From contig JAJPIW010000102.1 in the NCBI GenBank assembly GCA_021324575.1, forward strand, positions 1-64,000: a stretch of DNA of 64,000 nt, in the 5' to 3' direction. The notes under the pieces were generated by a model. The model was given only the letters and a program-made list of their open reading frames with translations, made no database searches and was not told the DNA's origin. Position numbers and translations under genes: made by a program. Source of the stretch: Intrasporangiaceae bacterium (GTDB taxonomy: Bacteria; Actinomycetota; Actinomycetes; Actinomycetales; Dermatophilaceae). Below, in pieces: positions 25,971 through 36,608 of this stretch (its first letter is position 1; each line of letters opens with the position of its first letter).

Positions 25971-27806
25971 GTGAACGCTCCACCCACCGAGCTGAAGAAG
26001 GGTCTCAGCCAGCGCCATCTGACGATGATCGCGATGGGCGGAGTGATCGGCGCCGGGCTGTTCGTCGGCTCCGGCGTGGTGATCGGAGAGACTGGTCCGC
26101 CCGCGTTCATCAGCTATGCCCTGGCCGGCTTCCTGGTCATCATGGTGATGCGAATGCTGGGGGAGATGGCGGTTGCCAATCCCTCGACGGGTTCGTTCGC
26201 CGACTATGCGCGCAATGCCATGGGCGGTTGGGCCGGGTTCTCGGTCGCGTGGCTGTACTGGTACTTCTGGGTGATCGTCATCGGGTTCGAGGCGGTCGCG
26301 GGCGCCAAGGTGGCCCAGTTCTGGATGCCGAACGTGCCGTTGTGGCTCCTGTCATTGATCCTCATGTCCTTGATGACGGCGACGAACCTGTTCTCGGTGT
26401 CCTCGTTCGGGGAGTTCGAGTTCTGGTTCGCCGGGATCAAGGTGGCCGCGATCGTGCTGTTCCTGGTCTTGGGGGTGCTGTTCATCTTCGGCCTGTGGCC
26501 GCACCACTCAATGGACTTGAGCAACCTGACGGCCCATGGTGGTTTCACCCCGATGGGCGGGTCGGCGGTCTTCGCCGCGATCCTGGTGGTCATCTTCTCG
26601 ATGACCGGGGCCGAGGTGGCCACCATCGCTGCGGCCGAGTCCGAGGATCCGGGTCGCGCGATCCGCAGGGCGACGAACTCGGTCATCGGCCGGATCGCCG
26701 TCTTCTACGTCGGCTCGGTGTTCTTGGTGGTGACCATCGTGCCGTGGAACTCCAAGGGTCTGGCGGCCTCGCCGTATGTGGCGGCGTTCGAGGCGATGAA
26801 GATCCCCGGCGCGGACCAGATCATGAACGCGGTCGTGCTGACGGCGGTTCTGTCCTGCTTGAACTCGGGGCTCTACACCTCCTCGCGCATGCTCTTCGTA
26901 CTGGCCGCCCGCCGGGAGGCGCCGATGGCGCTGATGCGCGTGAACAAGGCGGGCGTCCCGATGGGGGCGATCCTCGCTTCCTCAGTCGTGGGATTCCTCT
27001 GTGTCATTGCCGCCGCGATCTCCCCGGACAAGGTGTTCCTCTTCCTGCTCAACTCTTCTGGCGCGATCATCATGTTCGTCTACCTGTTGATCTGCATCTC
27101 CCAGATCGTGCTCCGTCGCAGGACCTCACCGGACAAGCTCATCGTCAAGATGTGGCTGTTCCCCGTCCTGTCGGTCGTGGTCGCTGGTGGGATCCTGGCG
27201 ATCCTGATCCAGATGGGTTGGGACAAGAGCTCCCGGTCCCAGCTGGTGCAGAGCCTGGGCGCGGTCGCGTTCGTCGTCGTCATCTACTTCGTGACCCAGC
27301 GTTACCGGGAACGAGTCCTGACCGATGCGCCCATCGTGGAGGCCACCGCCCCGGTCAAGCGGGTACTCGTGCTGGCGAACCAGACGGTCGAGGGTCGGGA
27401 GCTGTTCGACGAGCTTCATTCGGTCGAGGGTGCCGGCCACGCGTCGTACTACGTGTGCGTGCCGGCCAACCCGATCGACACCGGGACGGCGATGTTCAAG
27501 GGTGCCGTCTACATGTGGGACGAGACCGTCAAGGCCGCCCAGGCTCGCCTGGACCGCACACTGACGCTCTTGCGCGCCGAGGGCCTGGAGGCCACCGGTG
27601 CGCTCGGCAGCTACAAACCCATGCAGGCGCTGGCCGACGCCGTCGAAGCGTTCGGCCCGGACCAGCTGGTCATCTGCACGCTGCCGGAGCAGCAGTCCGC
27701 ATGGCTACGGTTCGACCTGGTCGACCGGGTCCGTGAGACGTACCAGCTCCCGGTCCGGCACGTCGTCGTCGCCTCTGACCCGGTTCCGGCAGGTAACGCG
27801 CCGTGA
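25971..27806 (+). CDS. APC-family amino acid/amine permease with cytosolic USP-like tail
   Basis: 611 residues. Residues ~15-455 are a 12-helix AAT/GABA-permease-type transporter starting with LSQRHLTMIAMGGVIGAGLFVGSG and containing the ISYALAGFLVIMVMRMLGEMA stretch. Residues ~460-611 form a soluble α/β domain (KRVLVLANQTVEG, DQLVICTLPEQQSAWLRFDLVDR) resembling a universal stress protein fold. GTG start with AGGAGG 5 bp upstream. It overlaps the USP gene by 4 bp. Substrate is likely an amino acid or choline-related amine, judged only from neighbours. Confidence 0.9.
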   Translation: MNAPPTELKKGLSQRHLTMIAMGGVIGAGLFVGSGVVIGETGPPAFISYALAGFLVIMVMRMLGEMAVANPSTGSFADYARNAMGGWAGFSVAWLYWYFWVIVIGFEAVAGAKVAQFWMPNVPLWLLSLILMSLMTATNLFSVSSFGEFEFWFAGIKVAAIVLFLVLGVLFIFGLWPHHSMDLSNLTAHGGFTPMGGSAVFAAILVVIFSMTGAEVATIAAAESEDPGRAIRRATNSVIGRIAVFYVGSVFLVVTIVPWNSKGLAASPYVAAFEAMKIPGADQIMNAVVLTAVLSCLNSGLYTSSRMLFVLAARREAPMALMRVNKAGVPMGAILASSVVGFLCVIAAAISPDKVFLFLLNSSGAIIMFVYLLICISQIVLRRRTSPDKLIVKMWLFPVLSVVVAGGILAILIQMGWDKSSRSQLVQSLGAVAFVVVIYFVTQRYRERVLTDAPIVEATAPVKRVLVLANQTVEGRELFDELHSVEGAGHASYYVCVPANPIDTGTAMFKGAVYMWDETVKAAQARLDRTLTLLRAEGLEATGALGSYKPMQALADAVEAFGPDQLVICTLPEQQSAWLRFDLVDRVRETYQLPVRHVVVASDPVPAGNAP

Positions 27807-28726
27807 CCGTCCTCGTCGGTCTGGCGCCTGGCCCCAAAGGTCAGAGCGCACTCCACCTGGGAGCGATGCTCGCCCGCTCCGCCGGTGAGGACATGCTGAT
27901 CGCCAGCGTCGTCGGCGAGCCGTGGCCCCCGAACATCGGCGGGGGCGACGCGGAGTACCTCTCCCTCCGGGACGGCATGGCCGCCCAGTCCCTTGCCGAG
28001 GCGCGGGAGCAGATCGAGGCTGGCGTGCCCCATGTCGAGACGCTGTCCCGCCGGGCTCCCTCGGTTGCCTCGGGACTGCTCAACATCATCGCCGAACGAC
28101 GCATCAGCATGGTCGCGCTCGGTTCGTCATCCTCCAGCGTCCTCGGGCGGGTACGGCTCGGAGGTGTCGCCGAGAGGGTCCTCCACGGGTCGTCCCTGCC
28201 AGTCGTCCTCGCCCCCCGTGGCTTCCAGGCCCCCGGGGCACGGGTCGGCCGGGTCAGCGTCGCCGTCGGACGCGCCGACCAGGACGGCGGCCTCGTCCGT
28301 CACGCGGCGGTCCTCGCCGACCGGCTGTTCTCCTCGGTGCGACTGGTCTGCTTCGCGGTGCGTCCTGGCGCTGTTGGCCCAACAGCCGTGCCCGGCGTCG
28401 AGGATCGCCTCGCCGACGAGTGGCGCCAGAACCTTGAGGCCGAGCTCGCCGACGCGATGGGCCCTCTGGGCACGACCGCACTGCATCCGGCCACGGCTGA
28501 GCTGGCCCGCAGGGCGCGGGTCAAGCTCGGTACCGGAGGCACCTGGGAGGCGGCCCTGAGGGATATCCCCTGGACGGCCGGGGACCTCCTCGTCGTCGGC
28601 ACGAGCAGTGGCCCCATCAGCCTGTTCTACCTCGGCTCGCACGCCACCAAGATCATCCACAGCTCGCCCGTGCCTGTCGTCCTGGTTCCCCGTCAGGGCC
28701 ACGACGACCGCCCAGACTCGCCCTGA
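27803..28726 (+). CDS. Universal stress protein, two UspA domains
   Basis: 307 residues with tandem Usp domains. The first ends in MVALGSSSSSVLGRVRLGGVAERVLHGSSLPVVL and the second in LLVVGTSSGPISLFYLGSHATKIIHSSPVPVVLVP, both the G-x9-G nucleotide-binding pattern (the second degenerate). The GTG start overlaps the permease stop, so the two are coupled and the USP may regulate the transporter. Confidence 0.92.
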   Translation: MTVLVGLAPGPKGQSALHLGAMLARSAGEDMLIASVVGEPWPPNIGGGDAEYLSLRDGMAAQSLAEAREQIEAGVPHVETLSRRAPSVASGLLNIIAERRISMVALGSSSSSVLGRVRLGGVAERVLHGSSLPVVLAPRGFQAPGARVGRVSVAVGRADQDGGLVRHAAVLADRLFSSVRLVCFAVRPGAVGPTAVPGVEDRLADEWRQNLEAELADAMGPLGTTALHPATAELARRARVKLGTGGTWEAALRDIPWTAGDLLVVGTSSGPISLFYLGSHATKIIHSSPVPVVLVPRQGHDDRPDSP

Positions 28727-28836
28727 CCCGGACCCCGGGCCTGGGCGCACACCGGGCTCTGGCTCAACTTTCGTCTCAGTTCCGTGACGGGATTGGCGAG
28801 AGCCCTTGACCCGGACCCCGGCGGCCGTCATTGTGT

Positions 28837-28873
28837 GTTGCGTACAGCACTCTGCTGTTGCGCACTGAGCAAC
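28837..28873. promoter_or_regulatory. Shared operator-like motif, site C (betBA-transporter operon)
   Basis: GTTGCGTA followed 12 bp later by GTTGCGCACTGAGCAAC, the same arrangement as site B. It ends 18 bp before the GTG of the aldehyde dehydrogenase, so a bound protein would block initiation or the transcript start. Confidence 0.7.
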
Positions 28874-28891
28874 GCCCTGATCGGAGGACGC

Positions 28892-30367
28892 GTGCCGGAC
28901 CTGTTCATCGATGGCCAGTGGGTCGGCGCGCCCGACGGCGGGCGCCGCACCATCGTCTGCCCCGCGGACGGGTCCGTGGTCGCCGAGGTGGACGAGGGCA
29001 GCGAGGCCGACACGCTCGCCGCCATCGACGCCGCAAGGCGCGCCTTCGACACCGGTCCCTGGCCGGCCACCCCGTATGCCGCCCGCGCGGCGCTCCTCGG
29101 CCGGGTCGCCGACCTGCTCCAACGGGACAAGGCCGCCATCGCCCGGGCCGAGTCGCTCGACACGGGCAAGCGCTACGTGGAGAGCGAGTACGACGTCGAC
29201 GACGTGACGAGCGTCTTTCGCCACTACGCCGCCGTGGGAGCCGAGCCGGAGGCCGACACCCCCCGGGTCGTGGACCTCGGGCGCGACGACGTCGTGAGCA
29301 CCATCGTCAAGGAGCCGATCGGCGTCTGCAGCCTGATCACGCCGTGGAACTACCCACTCCTGCAGGCCAGCTGGAAGGTTGCCCCCTGCCTGCTCGCCGG
29401 TAACACGTTCGTCCTCAAGCCGAGCGAGGTCAGCCCGAGCACGACGATCCACCTCCTGCGCCTCCTCGACGAGGCCGGCCTCCCCCACGGCGTCGGCAAC
29501 CTCGTCCTGGGCGCCGGCGCGGCCGTCGGGGGCCCGCTCTCCAGCGACCCCCGTGTCGACCTCGTCTCCTTCACCGGTGGGCTCGCGACCGGCAAGCACC
29601 TCATGCGGACAGCCGCCGACACGGTCAAGCGGATCGCGCTCGAGCTCGGCGGCAAGAACCCCAACATCGTCTTCGCCGACGCCGACCTCGACGCGGCCCT
29701 GGACATGGCCCTCACTGCGGTCTTCCTCCACTCCGGCCAGGTCTGCTCCGCCGGTGCCCGGCTGGTCATCGAGGACTCCATCGCCGAGGCCTTCGTCGAC
29801 CGGCTCGTCGAGCGCGCCGAGCAGATCCGGCTCGGCGGCCCGTTCGACGACACAGCCCAGACCGGGCCCCTCACGAGCGAGGCGCACAGAGCCAAGGTCG
29901 AGGCCTACGTGGCCGCCGGCGTCGCCGAGGGAGCACGCCTGCGGACCGGGGGCGCGAGGCCGGATGGCGCGGCATACGAGAACGGGTTCTACTATCTGCC
30001 AACGATTTTCGACCAGGTCTCGGCCGACATGAGCGTGGCTCAGGACGAGTCGTTCGGCCCCGTGCTCACCGTCGAGACCTTCGCGACCGAGGACGACGCG
30101 GTCCGGATCGCCAACGACTCGATCTACGGGCTCGCCGGCGCCGTGTGGACGAGCGACGACGCCAAGGCCGACCGGATCGTCGCGCGGCTGCGGATGGGCA
30201 CGGTCTGGGTCAACGACTACCACCCGTACGTCCCGCAGGCCGAGTGGGGCGGCTACAAGCAGTCCGGCATCGGCCGCGAGCTGGGTCATCTCGGGCTCGA
30301 GGAGTACCAGGAGACCAAGCACATCTGGCGCAACACCGCCCCGACGGTGCAGGGTTGGTTCGCATGA
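28892..30367 (+). CDS. Betaine aldehyde dehydrogenase-like ALDH
   Basis: 491 residues of the NAD-dependent ALDH family: [12 protein letters not shown] oxyanion/cofactor region, [11 protein letters not shown], catalytic Glu in LELGGKNP and nucleophile Cys in SGQVCSAG. Its coupling (4-bp overlap) to a choline-dehydrogenase-like GMC enzyme and a ProU-type transporter supports oxidation of betaine aldehyde to glycine betaine. GTG start with GGAGG 4 bp upstream. Confidence 0.9.
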   Translation: MPDLFIDGQWVGAPDGGRRTIVCPADGSVVAEVDEGSEADTLAAIDAARRAFDTGPWPATPYAARAALLGRVADLLQRDKAAIARAESLDTGKRYVESEYDVDDVTSVFRHYAAVGAEPEADTPRVVDLGRDDVVSTIVKEPIGVCSLITPWNYPLLQASWKVAPCLLAGNTFVLKPSEVSPSTTIHLLRLLDEAGLPHGVGNLVLGAGAAVGGPLSSDPRVDLVSFTGGLATGKHLMRTAADTVKRIALELGGKNPNIVFADADLDAALDMALTAVFLHSGQVCSAGARLVIEDSIAEAFVDRLVERAEQIRLGGPFDDTAQTGPLTSEAHRAKVEAYVAAGVAEGARLRTGGARPDGAAYENGFYYLPTIFDQVSADMSVAQDESFGPVLTVETFATEDDAVRIANDSIYGLAGAVWTSDDAKADRIVARLRMGTVWVNDYHPYVPQAEWGGYKQSGIGRELGHLGLEEYQETKHIWRNTAPTVQGWFA

Positions 30368-32109
30368 AGGCCTCAGTCCGTATGCCGGTCGCTCGCATCA
30401 CCGGCGCGCCGCCCGACGGCGTCGACATCGTCATCGTCGGCGGCGGCTCGGCCGGCAGCGTGCTCGCCAACCGGCTGTCGGCCGACGCCTCGACAACGGT
30501 GCTCGTCCTCGAGGCCGGCCGCTCCGACTTCGCCTTCGACCCCCTCATCAACATGCCGGCCGCACTCCCCTTCCCGATCGGAAACCCGCTCTACGACTGG
30601 AAGTACGAGTCCGAGCCGGAGCCCTTCATGGACGGGCGCAAGGTCTACCACGCGCGCGGCAAGGTCCTCGGCGGCAGCAGCTCGATCAACGGGATGATCT
30701 TCCAGCGGGGCAACCCGATGGACTACGAGCGGTGGGCCGGCGACCCCGGGATGGAGTCGTGGGACTACGCCCACTGCCTGCCCTACTTCAAGCGGATGGA
30801 GACCTGTCTGGCCGGTGCCGACGAGTGGCGTGGCGGCTCGGGTCCCCTTGTCCTGGAACGCGGTCCGGCCAAGAACCCGCTCTTCGGCGCGTTCTTCGAG
30901 GCGGTCCAGCAGGCCGGCTACCCGCTCACCGACGACGTGAACGGCTACCGCCAGGAGGGCTTCGCCCCCTTCGACCGCAACGTCCACAAGGGCCGGCGCC
31001 TGTCCGCCTCCCGGGCGTACCTCCACCCGGTCATGCACCGCCCCAACCTGCACGTCCGCACGCTCGCCTTCACCCGGCAGGTCCTCTTCGAGGGCACCAG
31101 GGCAGTGGGGGTCGAGTACGAGCACCTGGGCAGGCGGCATACGGTCCGGGCATCGGAGGTGATCCTCTGCGGCGGTGCGATCAACTCCCCTCAGCTTCTC
31201 CAGCTCTCCGGCGTCGGCGATGCAGACACGTTGCAACCGTTGGGAGTTCGCATGGTCGCCGACGTCAAGGGCGTCGGGCAGCACCTCCAGGACCACCTCG
31301 AGGTCTACATCCAGTACCAGTCCAAGCTGCCGGTCTCGATCGCCGACGGGCTCAAGTGGTACCGCCGGCCGGGCCTGGCCGCCAACTGGCTGTTCCGCAA
31401 GCAGGGGCTCGGTGCGACGAACCACTTCGAGGGCGGTGGGTTCGCCCGGAGCAACGACGACGTCGACTACCCGAACCTGATGTTCCACTTCCTGCCCATC
31501 GCCATCCGCTACGACGGCACCAGTCCGGTCCAGGGCCACGGCTACCAGGTCCACATCGGCCCGATGTACTCCGACGCCCGGGGCAGCGTGACGATCAAGG
31601 ACACCGACCCGCACACCAAGCCCGCGCTGCGCTTCAACTACCTGTCGACCGACCAGGACCGGCGCGAGTGGGTCGAGGCGATCCGGGTGGCCCGCACCAT
31701 CCTCACCCAGCCCGCGTTCGAGCCGTTCAACGCGGGCGAGATCTCCCCCGGCCCGGCCGTCGAGACCGACGAGGAGATCCTCGACTGGGTCGCCAAGGAC
31801 GCCGAGACTGCGCTCCACCCCAGCTGCACGACCCGGATGGGCGTCGACGACGCGTCCGTCCTCGACCCGATGTCGATGCGGGTCCACGGCGTCGAGGGCC
31901 TGCGGGTCGTCGACGCCGGCTCGATGCCCTACGTCACCAACGGCAACATCTACGCACCAGTCGTCATGCTCGCCGAGAAAGCCGCCGACCTGGTCGCCGG
32001 CAACACGCCGCTCACGCCGAGCGACGCCCCGTGGTTCAACCTTCGCCAGGGCAGCCCGCTGTGGCCGCCGACCACCACCACACCGCCGGCTACACGGCAT
32101 ACGGACTGA
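30364..32109 (+). CDS. GMC oxidoreductase, probable choline dehydrogenase
   Basis: 581 residues. The FAD motif [14 protein letters not shown], the GMC signature [19 protein letters not shown], and C-terminal [11 protein letters not shown] plus [17 protein letters not shown] with the active-site His/Asn pair are all present. BetA oxidises choline to betaine aldehyde at the membrane. It overlaps the ALDH gene by 4 bp. The extra N-terminal ~18 residues and Pro/Thr tail are not conserved features. Confidence 0.92.
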   Translation: MKASVRMPVARITGAPPDGVDIVIVGGGSAGSVLANRLSADASTTVLVLEAGRSDFAFDPLINMPAALPFPIGNPLYDWKYESEPEPFMDGRKVYHARGKVLGGSSSINGMIFQRGNPMDYERWAGDPGMESWDYAHCLPYFKRMETCLAGADEWRGGSGPLVLERGPAKNPLFGAFFEAVQQAGYPLTDDVNGYRQEGFAPFDRNVHKGRRLSASRAYLHPVMHRPNLHVRTLAFTRQVLFEGTRAVGVEYEHLGRRHTVRASEVILCGGAINSPQLLQLSGVGDADTLQPLGVRMVADVKGVGQHLQDHLEVYIQYQSKLPVSIADGLKWYRRPGLAANWLFRKQGLGATNHFEGGGFARSNDDVDYPNLMFHFLPIAIRYDGTSPVQGHGYQVHIGPMYSDARGSVTIKDTDPHTKPALRFNYLSTDQDRREWVEAIRVARTILTQPAFEPFNAGEISPGPAVETDEEILDWVAKDAETALHPSCTTRMGVDDASVLDPMSMRVHGVEGLRVVDAGSMPYVTNGNIYAPVVMLAEKAADLVAGNTPLTPSDAPWFNLRQGSPLWPPTTTTPPATRHTD

Positions 32110-32123
32110 TCGGAGCCCCCACC

Positions 32124-33197
32124 ATGCGCACCAGCGACGGCACCCCCGCCCTGCAGGTCCAGAACCTCTGGAAGGTCTTCGGCCCCAGGGCCGAGCGCCT
32201 CATCGGCACCGCTGACCTCCAGCTCTCCCGCAAGGAGCTGCAGGCCAAGAGCGGCCATGTCATCGGAGTGCGCGACGTCTCCTTCGACGTGTCGCCCGGC
32301 GAGGTCTTCGTCGTCATGGGGCTGTCCGGATCTGGCAAGTCCACCCTCGTGCGCCTCATCACCCGCCTGATCGAGCCCACATCCGGCACCGTCGTGCTCA
32401 ACGGCGAGGACATCACCAAGATGAACGACGACAGCCTCCGCGAGATCCGGCGCAAGAACGTCAGCATGGTGTTCCAGCACTTCGGCCTCCTGCCTCACCG
32501 CAAGGTCATCGACAACGTGGCCTTCGGCCTGGAGGTCCGCGGGGAGGACAAGGGCGCCCGCCGCAACCGGGCCCAGGAGGTCGTCGACCTCGTGGGGCTG
32601 CAGGGCTATGAGAACAACTACCCCGACCAGCTTTCCGGCGGCATGCAACAGCGCGTCGGACTCGCCCGCGCCCTGGCCGCCGACCCCGACATCCTCATGT
32701 TCGACGAGCCGTTCTCAGCCCTCGACCCGCTCATCCGACGGGACATGCAGAACGAGGTCATCCGGTTGCATGAAGAGGTCGGCAAGACGATGGTCTTCAT
32801 CACCCACGACCTGCAGGAGGCGCTCAAGCTGGGTGACCGGATCCTCATCATGCGGGACGGCGCCATCGTCCAGATCGGGCGCCCGGACGAGGTCGTCGGA
32901 GCGCCGGCCGACGACTACGTCCGCGACTTCGTCAGCGAGGTCCCGAAGTCTCACGTCCTCACCCTCTCCTGGGTCATGCGCCCGCCGAGCGGCCCGGATG
33001 AAGGCGCCGGAGGGCCCACCCTCAAGGACTCCCAGATCGTGCGCGACGCAGCGCGAACCGTGCTGGAGCACCACGGGCCCTGTCGCGTCGTTGACGGTTC
33101 CGGGTCGGTGGTCGGTGTCGTCGACGAGCAGGACATCATGCGGGTCGTCGTCGCCGAGGATGAGTCCCCTGCAGCCGCGAACCAGGCAGCGTCATGA
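32124..33197 (+). CDS. Quaternary amine ABC transporter ATP-binding protein
   Basis: 357 residues of the ProV/OpuAA type: Walker [10 protein letters not shown] (~66), Q-loop in [13 protein letters not shown], signature [15 protein letters not shown], Walker [14 protein letters not shown] and H-loop. The C-terminus keeps one CBS-like unit ([16 protein letters not shown]) that senses ionic strength in homologues. It drives glycine betaine or choline uptake with the next two genes. It lies 14 bp after the choline dehydrogenase, so it is in the same operon. Confidence 0.95.
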   Translation: MRTSDGTPALQVQNLWKVFGPRAERLIGTADLQLSRKELQAKSGHVIGVRDVSFDVSPGEVFVVMGLSGSGKSTLVRLITRLIEPTSGTVVLNGEDITKMNDDSLREIRRKNVSMVFQHFGLLPHRKVIDNVAFGLEVRGEDKGARRNRAQEVVDLVGLQGYENNYPDQLSGGMQQRVGLARALAADPDILMFDEPFSALDPLIRRDMQNEVIRLHEEVGKTMVFITHDLQEALKLGDRILIMRDGAIVQIGRPDEVVGAPADDYVRDFVSEVPKSHVLTLSWVMRPPSGPDEGAGGPTLKDSQIVRDAARTVLEHHGPCRVVDGSGSVVGVVDEQDIMRVVVAEDESPAAANQAAS

Positions 33198-35314
33198 GCC
33201 CTGTCACGGTCCAGGCTCCTCCCCCACGGCCCGGCGCCATCAAGGAGGAGCAGCCGTACATCGACCCGCAGAAGAAGCGGCACACCGGTAAGAGGCTGCT
33301 GGGGATCCTCGTCTTCTGGCTGGTCCTGTGGGTCGCTCTGCGTGGCAAGCAGACCCTGGCCGTCCCCAACGCGGACACCACGTCCTTCCAGGACTGGCTG
33401 ACCCAGCTCAAGGTCACCTTCTCCAACATGGCCCAGACGAACTGGTTCTTCCACGGGGTCTTGGGGACCATTGCCGATGCCTTCAACTGGATGGTCGGCG
33501 GCCTCCAGGCGCACATCAGCAGCACAGCCCCGGGACAGTACCTCGGCTGGTTCGGCGTACTCGCCGTCGCGATGTGGATCGCGTACGCCGTTGCCGGCCG
33601 GCGCTCGACCATCCTCGTCGGCGTCGTCCTGCTCCTGCTCGGCCTCTTCGGGACCTGGCAGACCGGCATGGACACCCTCATCATCACGATCGTCTCGGTC
33701 CTCATCTCGATGATCGTCGGCGTTCCCGTCGGCATCGCCATGGCCCGCAGTCGACGCACCTCCGCCATCGTCACGCCCATCCTGGACGTGATGCAGACCA
33801 TGCCGTCCTTCGCCTACCTGTCCCCGGTAGCACTCTTCTTCGGGATCGGCCCGGCGACGTCGGTCGTCCTCACCCTGATCTACGCCCTGCCTCCCCTCGT
33901 CAGGATCACCGAGCACGGACTGCGCGCGGTCTCCCCGAACACGATCGAGGCCGGTCGCAGCCTCGGCGTGACCCGCAGCCAGCTGCTGCGCCAGATCGAG
34001 CTCCCGATGGCCAAGCGGACCATCGTCGTCGGCATCAACCAGTCGATGATGGCCGCTCTGTCGATGGCCACCATCGCCGCCCTCGTCAACGGCCCGGGCC
34101 TCGGACAGCCGGTCGTGTCTGCCCTGCAGATCCTCAACGTCGGCCAGGCGTCGGTCGCCGGCCTCGGCATCGTGGCGATCGCCATCATGCTCGACCGGAC
34201 GACGACCGCGGCCAGCGAACGCACCGAGAAGTCGAGCTCGGGACGGGTGGGCAGCGTGGGCTATCCAGGGCTGTCTTCGAAGGTCATCATCGAGCGGCTC
34301 CCACGGTGGGCCCACGAGGGCGCCGGCCGAGGTTCGGTGGGGCACCGACTCACTCCGGCGGGCCGGCGACTCCTGCTGGGCGTGCTTCTCGTCCCCGTCG
34401 TCATCGCGGCCGTCTACTCGACGAGGTATCTCCAGCTGGCCCAGTTCCCCGACCTCTCCGGCACGCCGCTGCTCAAGGAGCTGAGCGGAACCCCGCTCGC
34501 CGGCCACATCAACGACTTCACGGACGCCCTCGTCAACGCCATCCAAGGTCTGACCAACGCGTTCAAGAACACCATCACCTACGCGCTGCTCAACCCTTTG
34601 CAGTCGCTGCTGTCGAACCTGCCCTGGTGGGTCATGGCGGTCGTCCTGCTCGCGACGGCATACGTCCTGGGTGGCTGGCGACCCACCATCACGACCGCGG
34701 TCTGTGAAGCGGTCATCCTGGCCGTGGGGCTGTGGAACGACACGATGACGACCCTGACGATGACCCTCGTGGCGACCCTTCTGGTCATGATCATCGCCGT
34801 CGCCCTAGGTGTCGGCATGGGCCGAAGCAGACGCGTGGACACGCTCATCCGGCCGTTCCTGGACACCTTCCAGACGATCCCCGCCTTCGTCTACCTCGTG
34901 CCCGCCCTCGCACTCTTCGGCTCGAGCCGGTTCACCGCCATCGTCGCCGCGCTCATGTATGCCGTGCCGATCGCGACAAAACTGGTCGCAGACGGGATCC
35001 GTGGGGTCGCGCCCACGACGGTCGAGGCGATGCGCTCGACGGGCTGCACGCGCTGGCAGATGATCTCCAAGGTTCAGCTCCCGATGGCGCGCGAGTCCCT
35101 CGTCCTGTCGACCAACCAGGGCCTGCTCTACGTGCTGTCCATGGTCGTCATCGGCGGCATGGTCGGCGGCGGAAGCCTCGGCTACCTCATCTACCAGGGC
35201 TTCTCACAGGACAACCTCTTCGGCAAGGGGCTCTGTGCCGGTATCGCCATCACGGCCCTCGGCATCATGCTCGACCGGATCGCCCGGCACGCCGCCGAGC
35301 GCTACGGCCGGTGA
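33194..35314 (+). CDS. Quaternary amine ABC transporter permease, two permease domains fused
   Basis: 706 residues with two complete ProW-type membrane domains. The first has [20 protein letters not shown] and [20 protein letters not shown]; the second has [16 protein letters not shown] and [20 protein letters not shown]. Both EAA loops contact the ATPase. Most OpuA systems use one permease polypeptide as a dimer; here both halves sit in one chain. It overlaps the ATPase gene by 4 bp. Confidence 0.95.
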   Translation: MSPVTVQAPPPRPGAIKEEQPYIDPQKKRHTGKRLLGILVFWLVLWVALRGKQTLAVPNADTTSFQDWLTQLKVTFSNMAQTNWFFHGVLGTIADAFNWMVGGLQAHISSTAPGQYLGWFGVLAVAMWIAYAVAGRRSTILVGVVLLLLGLFGTWQTGMDTLIITIVSVLISMIVGVPVGIAMARSRRTSAIVTPILDVMQTMPSFAYLSPVALFFGIGPATSVVLTLIYALPPLVRITEHGLRAVSPNTIEAGRSLGVTRSQLLRQIELPMAKRTIVVGINQSMMAALSMATIAALVNGPGLGQPVVSALQILNVGQASVAGLGIVAIAIMLDRTTTAASERTEKSSSGRVGSVGYPGLSSKVIIERLPRWAHEGAGRGSVGHRLTPAGRRLLLGVLLVPVVIAAVYSTRYLQLAQFPDLSGTPLLKELSGTPLAGHINDFTDALVNAIQGLTNAFKNTITYALLNPLQSLLSNLPWWVMAVVLLATAYVLGGWRPTITTAVCEAVILAVGLWNDTMTTLTMTLVATLLVMIIAVALGVGMGRSRRVDTLIRPFLDTFQTIPAFVYLVPALALFGSSRFTAIVAALMYAVPIATKLVADGIRGVAPTTVEAMRSTGCTRWQMISKVQLPMARESLVLSTNQGLLYVLSMVVIGGMVGGGSLGYLIYQGFSQDNLFGKGLCAGIAITALGIMLDRIARHAAERYGR

Positions 35315-35395
35315 CGCCGTCTTAGCGGTCGCCAGACAGCTGTGACACAAACAGGATTCCCCGCAGACCGTGCGGGGCATGAGGAAGGAAGCACC

Positions 35396-36367
35396 ATGGC
35401 ACGAGGAAGCATCCGGCTGCTGCCGGTCTGCGCCGCCGCCACGCTCGCCCTCGGGCTCTCCGCGTGCGGTGGCGGCAACATCAACAGCGGGGGCGGCTCC
35501 GCCTCCGGCGGAGCGGCGAGCAAGTGCGGGAACTTCCGCATCGCCGTGAACCCGTGGACCGGCTACGTCGCCGACGCATATGTCGTCGGCTACGTCGCCA
35601 AAACCAAGCTCGGCTGCAACGTCTCCTACCAGAACGTCAAAGAGCAGGTTGGCTGGCAGGGCATGGCATCCGGGTCGATCGACACGATTCTGGAGAACTG
35701 GGGTCACGCAGACCTGGTCAAGCAGTACATCACGGGCCAGAAGTCGGTCCAGGACGCCGGGATGACAGGCAACGAAGGAATCATCGGCTGGTACATCCCG
35801 CCGTGGATGGCCACCAAGTACCCGGACATCACGGACTGGAAGAACCTCAACAAGTACGCCAACCTGTTCAAGACGTCGGAGTCCGGCAGTCAGGGGCAGC
35901 TCCTCGACGGCGACCCGTCCTACGTGACGAACGACCAGGCGCTGGTGACGAACCTCAAGCTCAACTTCAAGGTTGTGGTCGGCGGCTCCGAGGCGTCGCT
36001 CATCGAGAGCTTCCGCAACGCCGAGAAGAACAAGACTCCGCTGCTGGCCTACTTCTACGAGCCGCAGTGGTTCTTCAGCGAGGTCAAGCTCGCCAAGGTG
36101 AACCTGCCTGCCTACACCGCGGGGTGTGACGCCGACGCCAAGAAGATCGCCTGCGACTACCCGCCCTACCACCTCAACAAGCTGATCTCGACGAAGTTCG
36201 CGAACGGCGGGTCCTCTGCGGTGGGCCTGGTGAAGGGCTTCACGTGGACCAACGAGGATCAGAACCTGGTCGCCGAGTACATCGCCAAGGACAACATGCA
36301 ACCGGAGGCAGCGGCCAAGAAGTGGGTCGACGCCAACCCGGACAAGGTCGCGGCCTGGCTGAAGTAG
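35396..36367 (+). CDS. Glycine betaine/choline-binding lipoprotein (OpuAC/ProX type)
   Basis: 323 residues. A lipoprotein signal peptide ends in the lipobox LSAC at residues ~20-23, followed by a Gly/Ser linker. The OpuAC domain shows FRIAVNPWTGYVADAYVVGY, a WGHAD segment and later aromatic residues (PPWM, YEPQWFF) suitable for a cation-binding aromatic cage. It delivers quaternary amines to the permease. RBS GGAAGGA precedes the ATG. The gap of 81 bp after the permease may hold extra regulation. Confidence 0.94.
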   Translation: MARGSIRLLPVCAAATLALGLSACGGGNINSGGGSASGGAASKCGNFRIAVNPWTGYVADAYVVGYVAKTKLGCNVSYQNVKEQVGWQGMASGSIDTILENWGHADLVKQYITGQKSVQDAGMTGNEGIIGWYIPPWMATKYPDITDWKNLNKYANLFKTSESGSQGQLLDGDPSYVTNDQALVTNLKLNFKVVVGGSEASLIESFRNAEKNKTPLLAYFYEPQWFFSEVKLAKVNLPAYTAGCDADAKKIACDYPPYHLNKLISTKFANGGSSAVGLVKGFTWTNEDQNLVAEYIAKDNMQPEAAAKKWVDANPDKVAAWLK

Positions 36368-36393
36368 CCCGGACGTCAGCACAGCACGACACG

Positions 36394-36439
36394 GCGTATG
36401 CCGTGGGCTCGCCTCTCCCGGTGCGCCCACGGCATACGC
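36394..36439 (+). terminator. Hairpin with 15-bp stem built from the CGTATGCC word
   Basis: GCGTATGCCGTGGGC and its exact reverse complement flank a 16-nt loop, 27 bp past the binding-protein stop. No U-run follows. It is the third gene-end hairpin in the window whose stem is the repeated word. Confidence 0.75.
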
Positions 36440-36540
36440 AACGTCTGCGTCGATGAGGGTTCCCACCGCAGCGCCACGCAGACGCAAGGGACTCACGGTT
36501 GACACGGCATACCGAATCGGTTGATGCTTTGGTGTCACCA

Positions 36541-36576
36541 GTTGCGTAATTCGCGACACGTTGCGCATGACGCAAC
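36541..36576. promoter_or_regulatory. Shared operator-like motif, site B (dimethylglycine operon)
   Basis: GTTGCGTA, 11 bp, then GTTGCGCATGACGCAAC, the latter a perfect palindrome GTTGCG-catga-CGCAAC. It ends 32 bp before the dimethylglycine dehydrogenase start. A TTGACA hexamer at 36499-36504 may be part of the promoter, though no good -10 was seen. Confidence 0.75.
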
Positions 36577-36608
36577 AGCCGCGTTCGAGAGATGAAAGAA
36601 GGGCCTCC

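Noticed and set aside
36499-36527. Sigma-70-type promoter TTGACA-N17-TGATGC
   Set aside because: The -35 is perfect but the -10 is poor; it is mentioned only as a possibility under site B.
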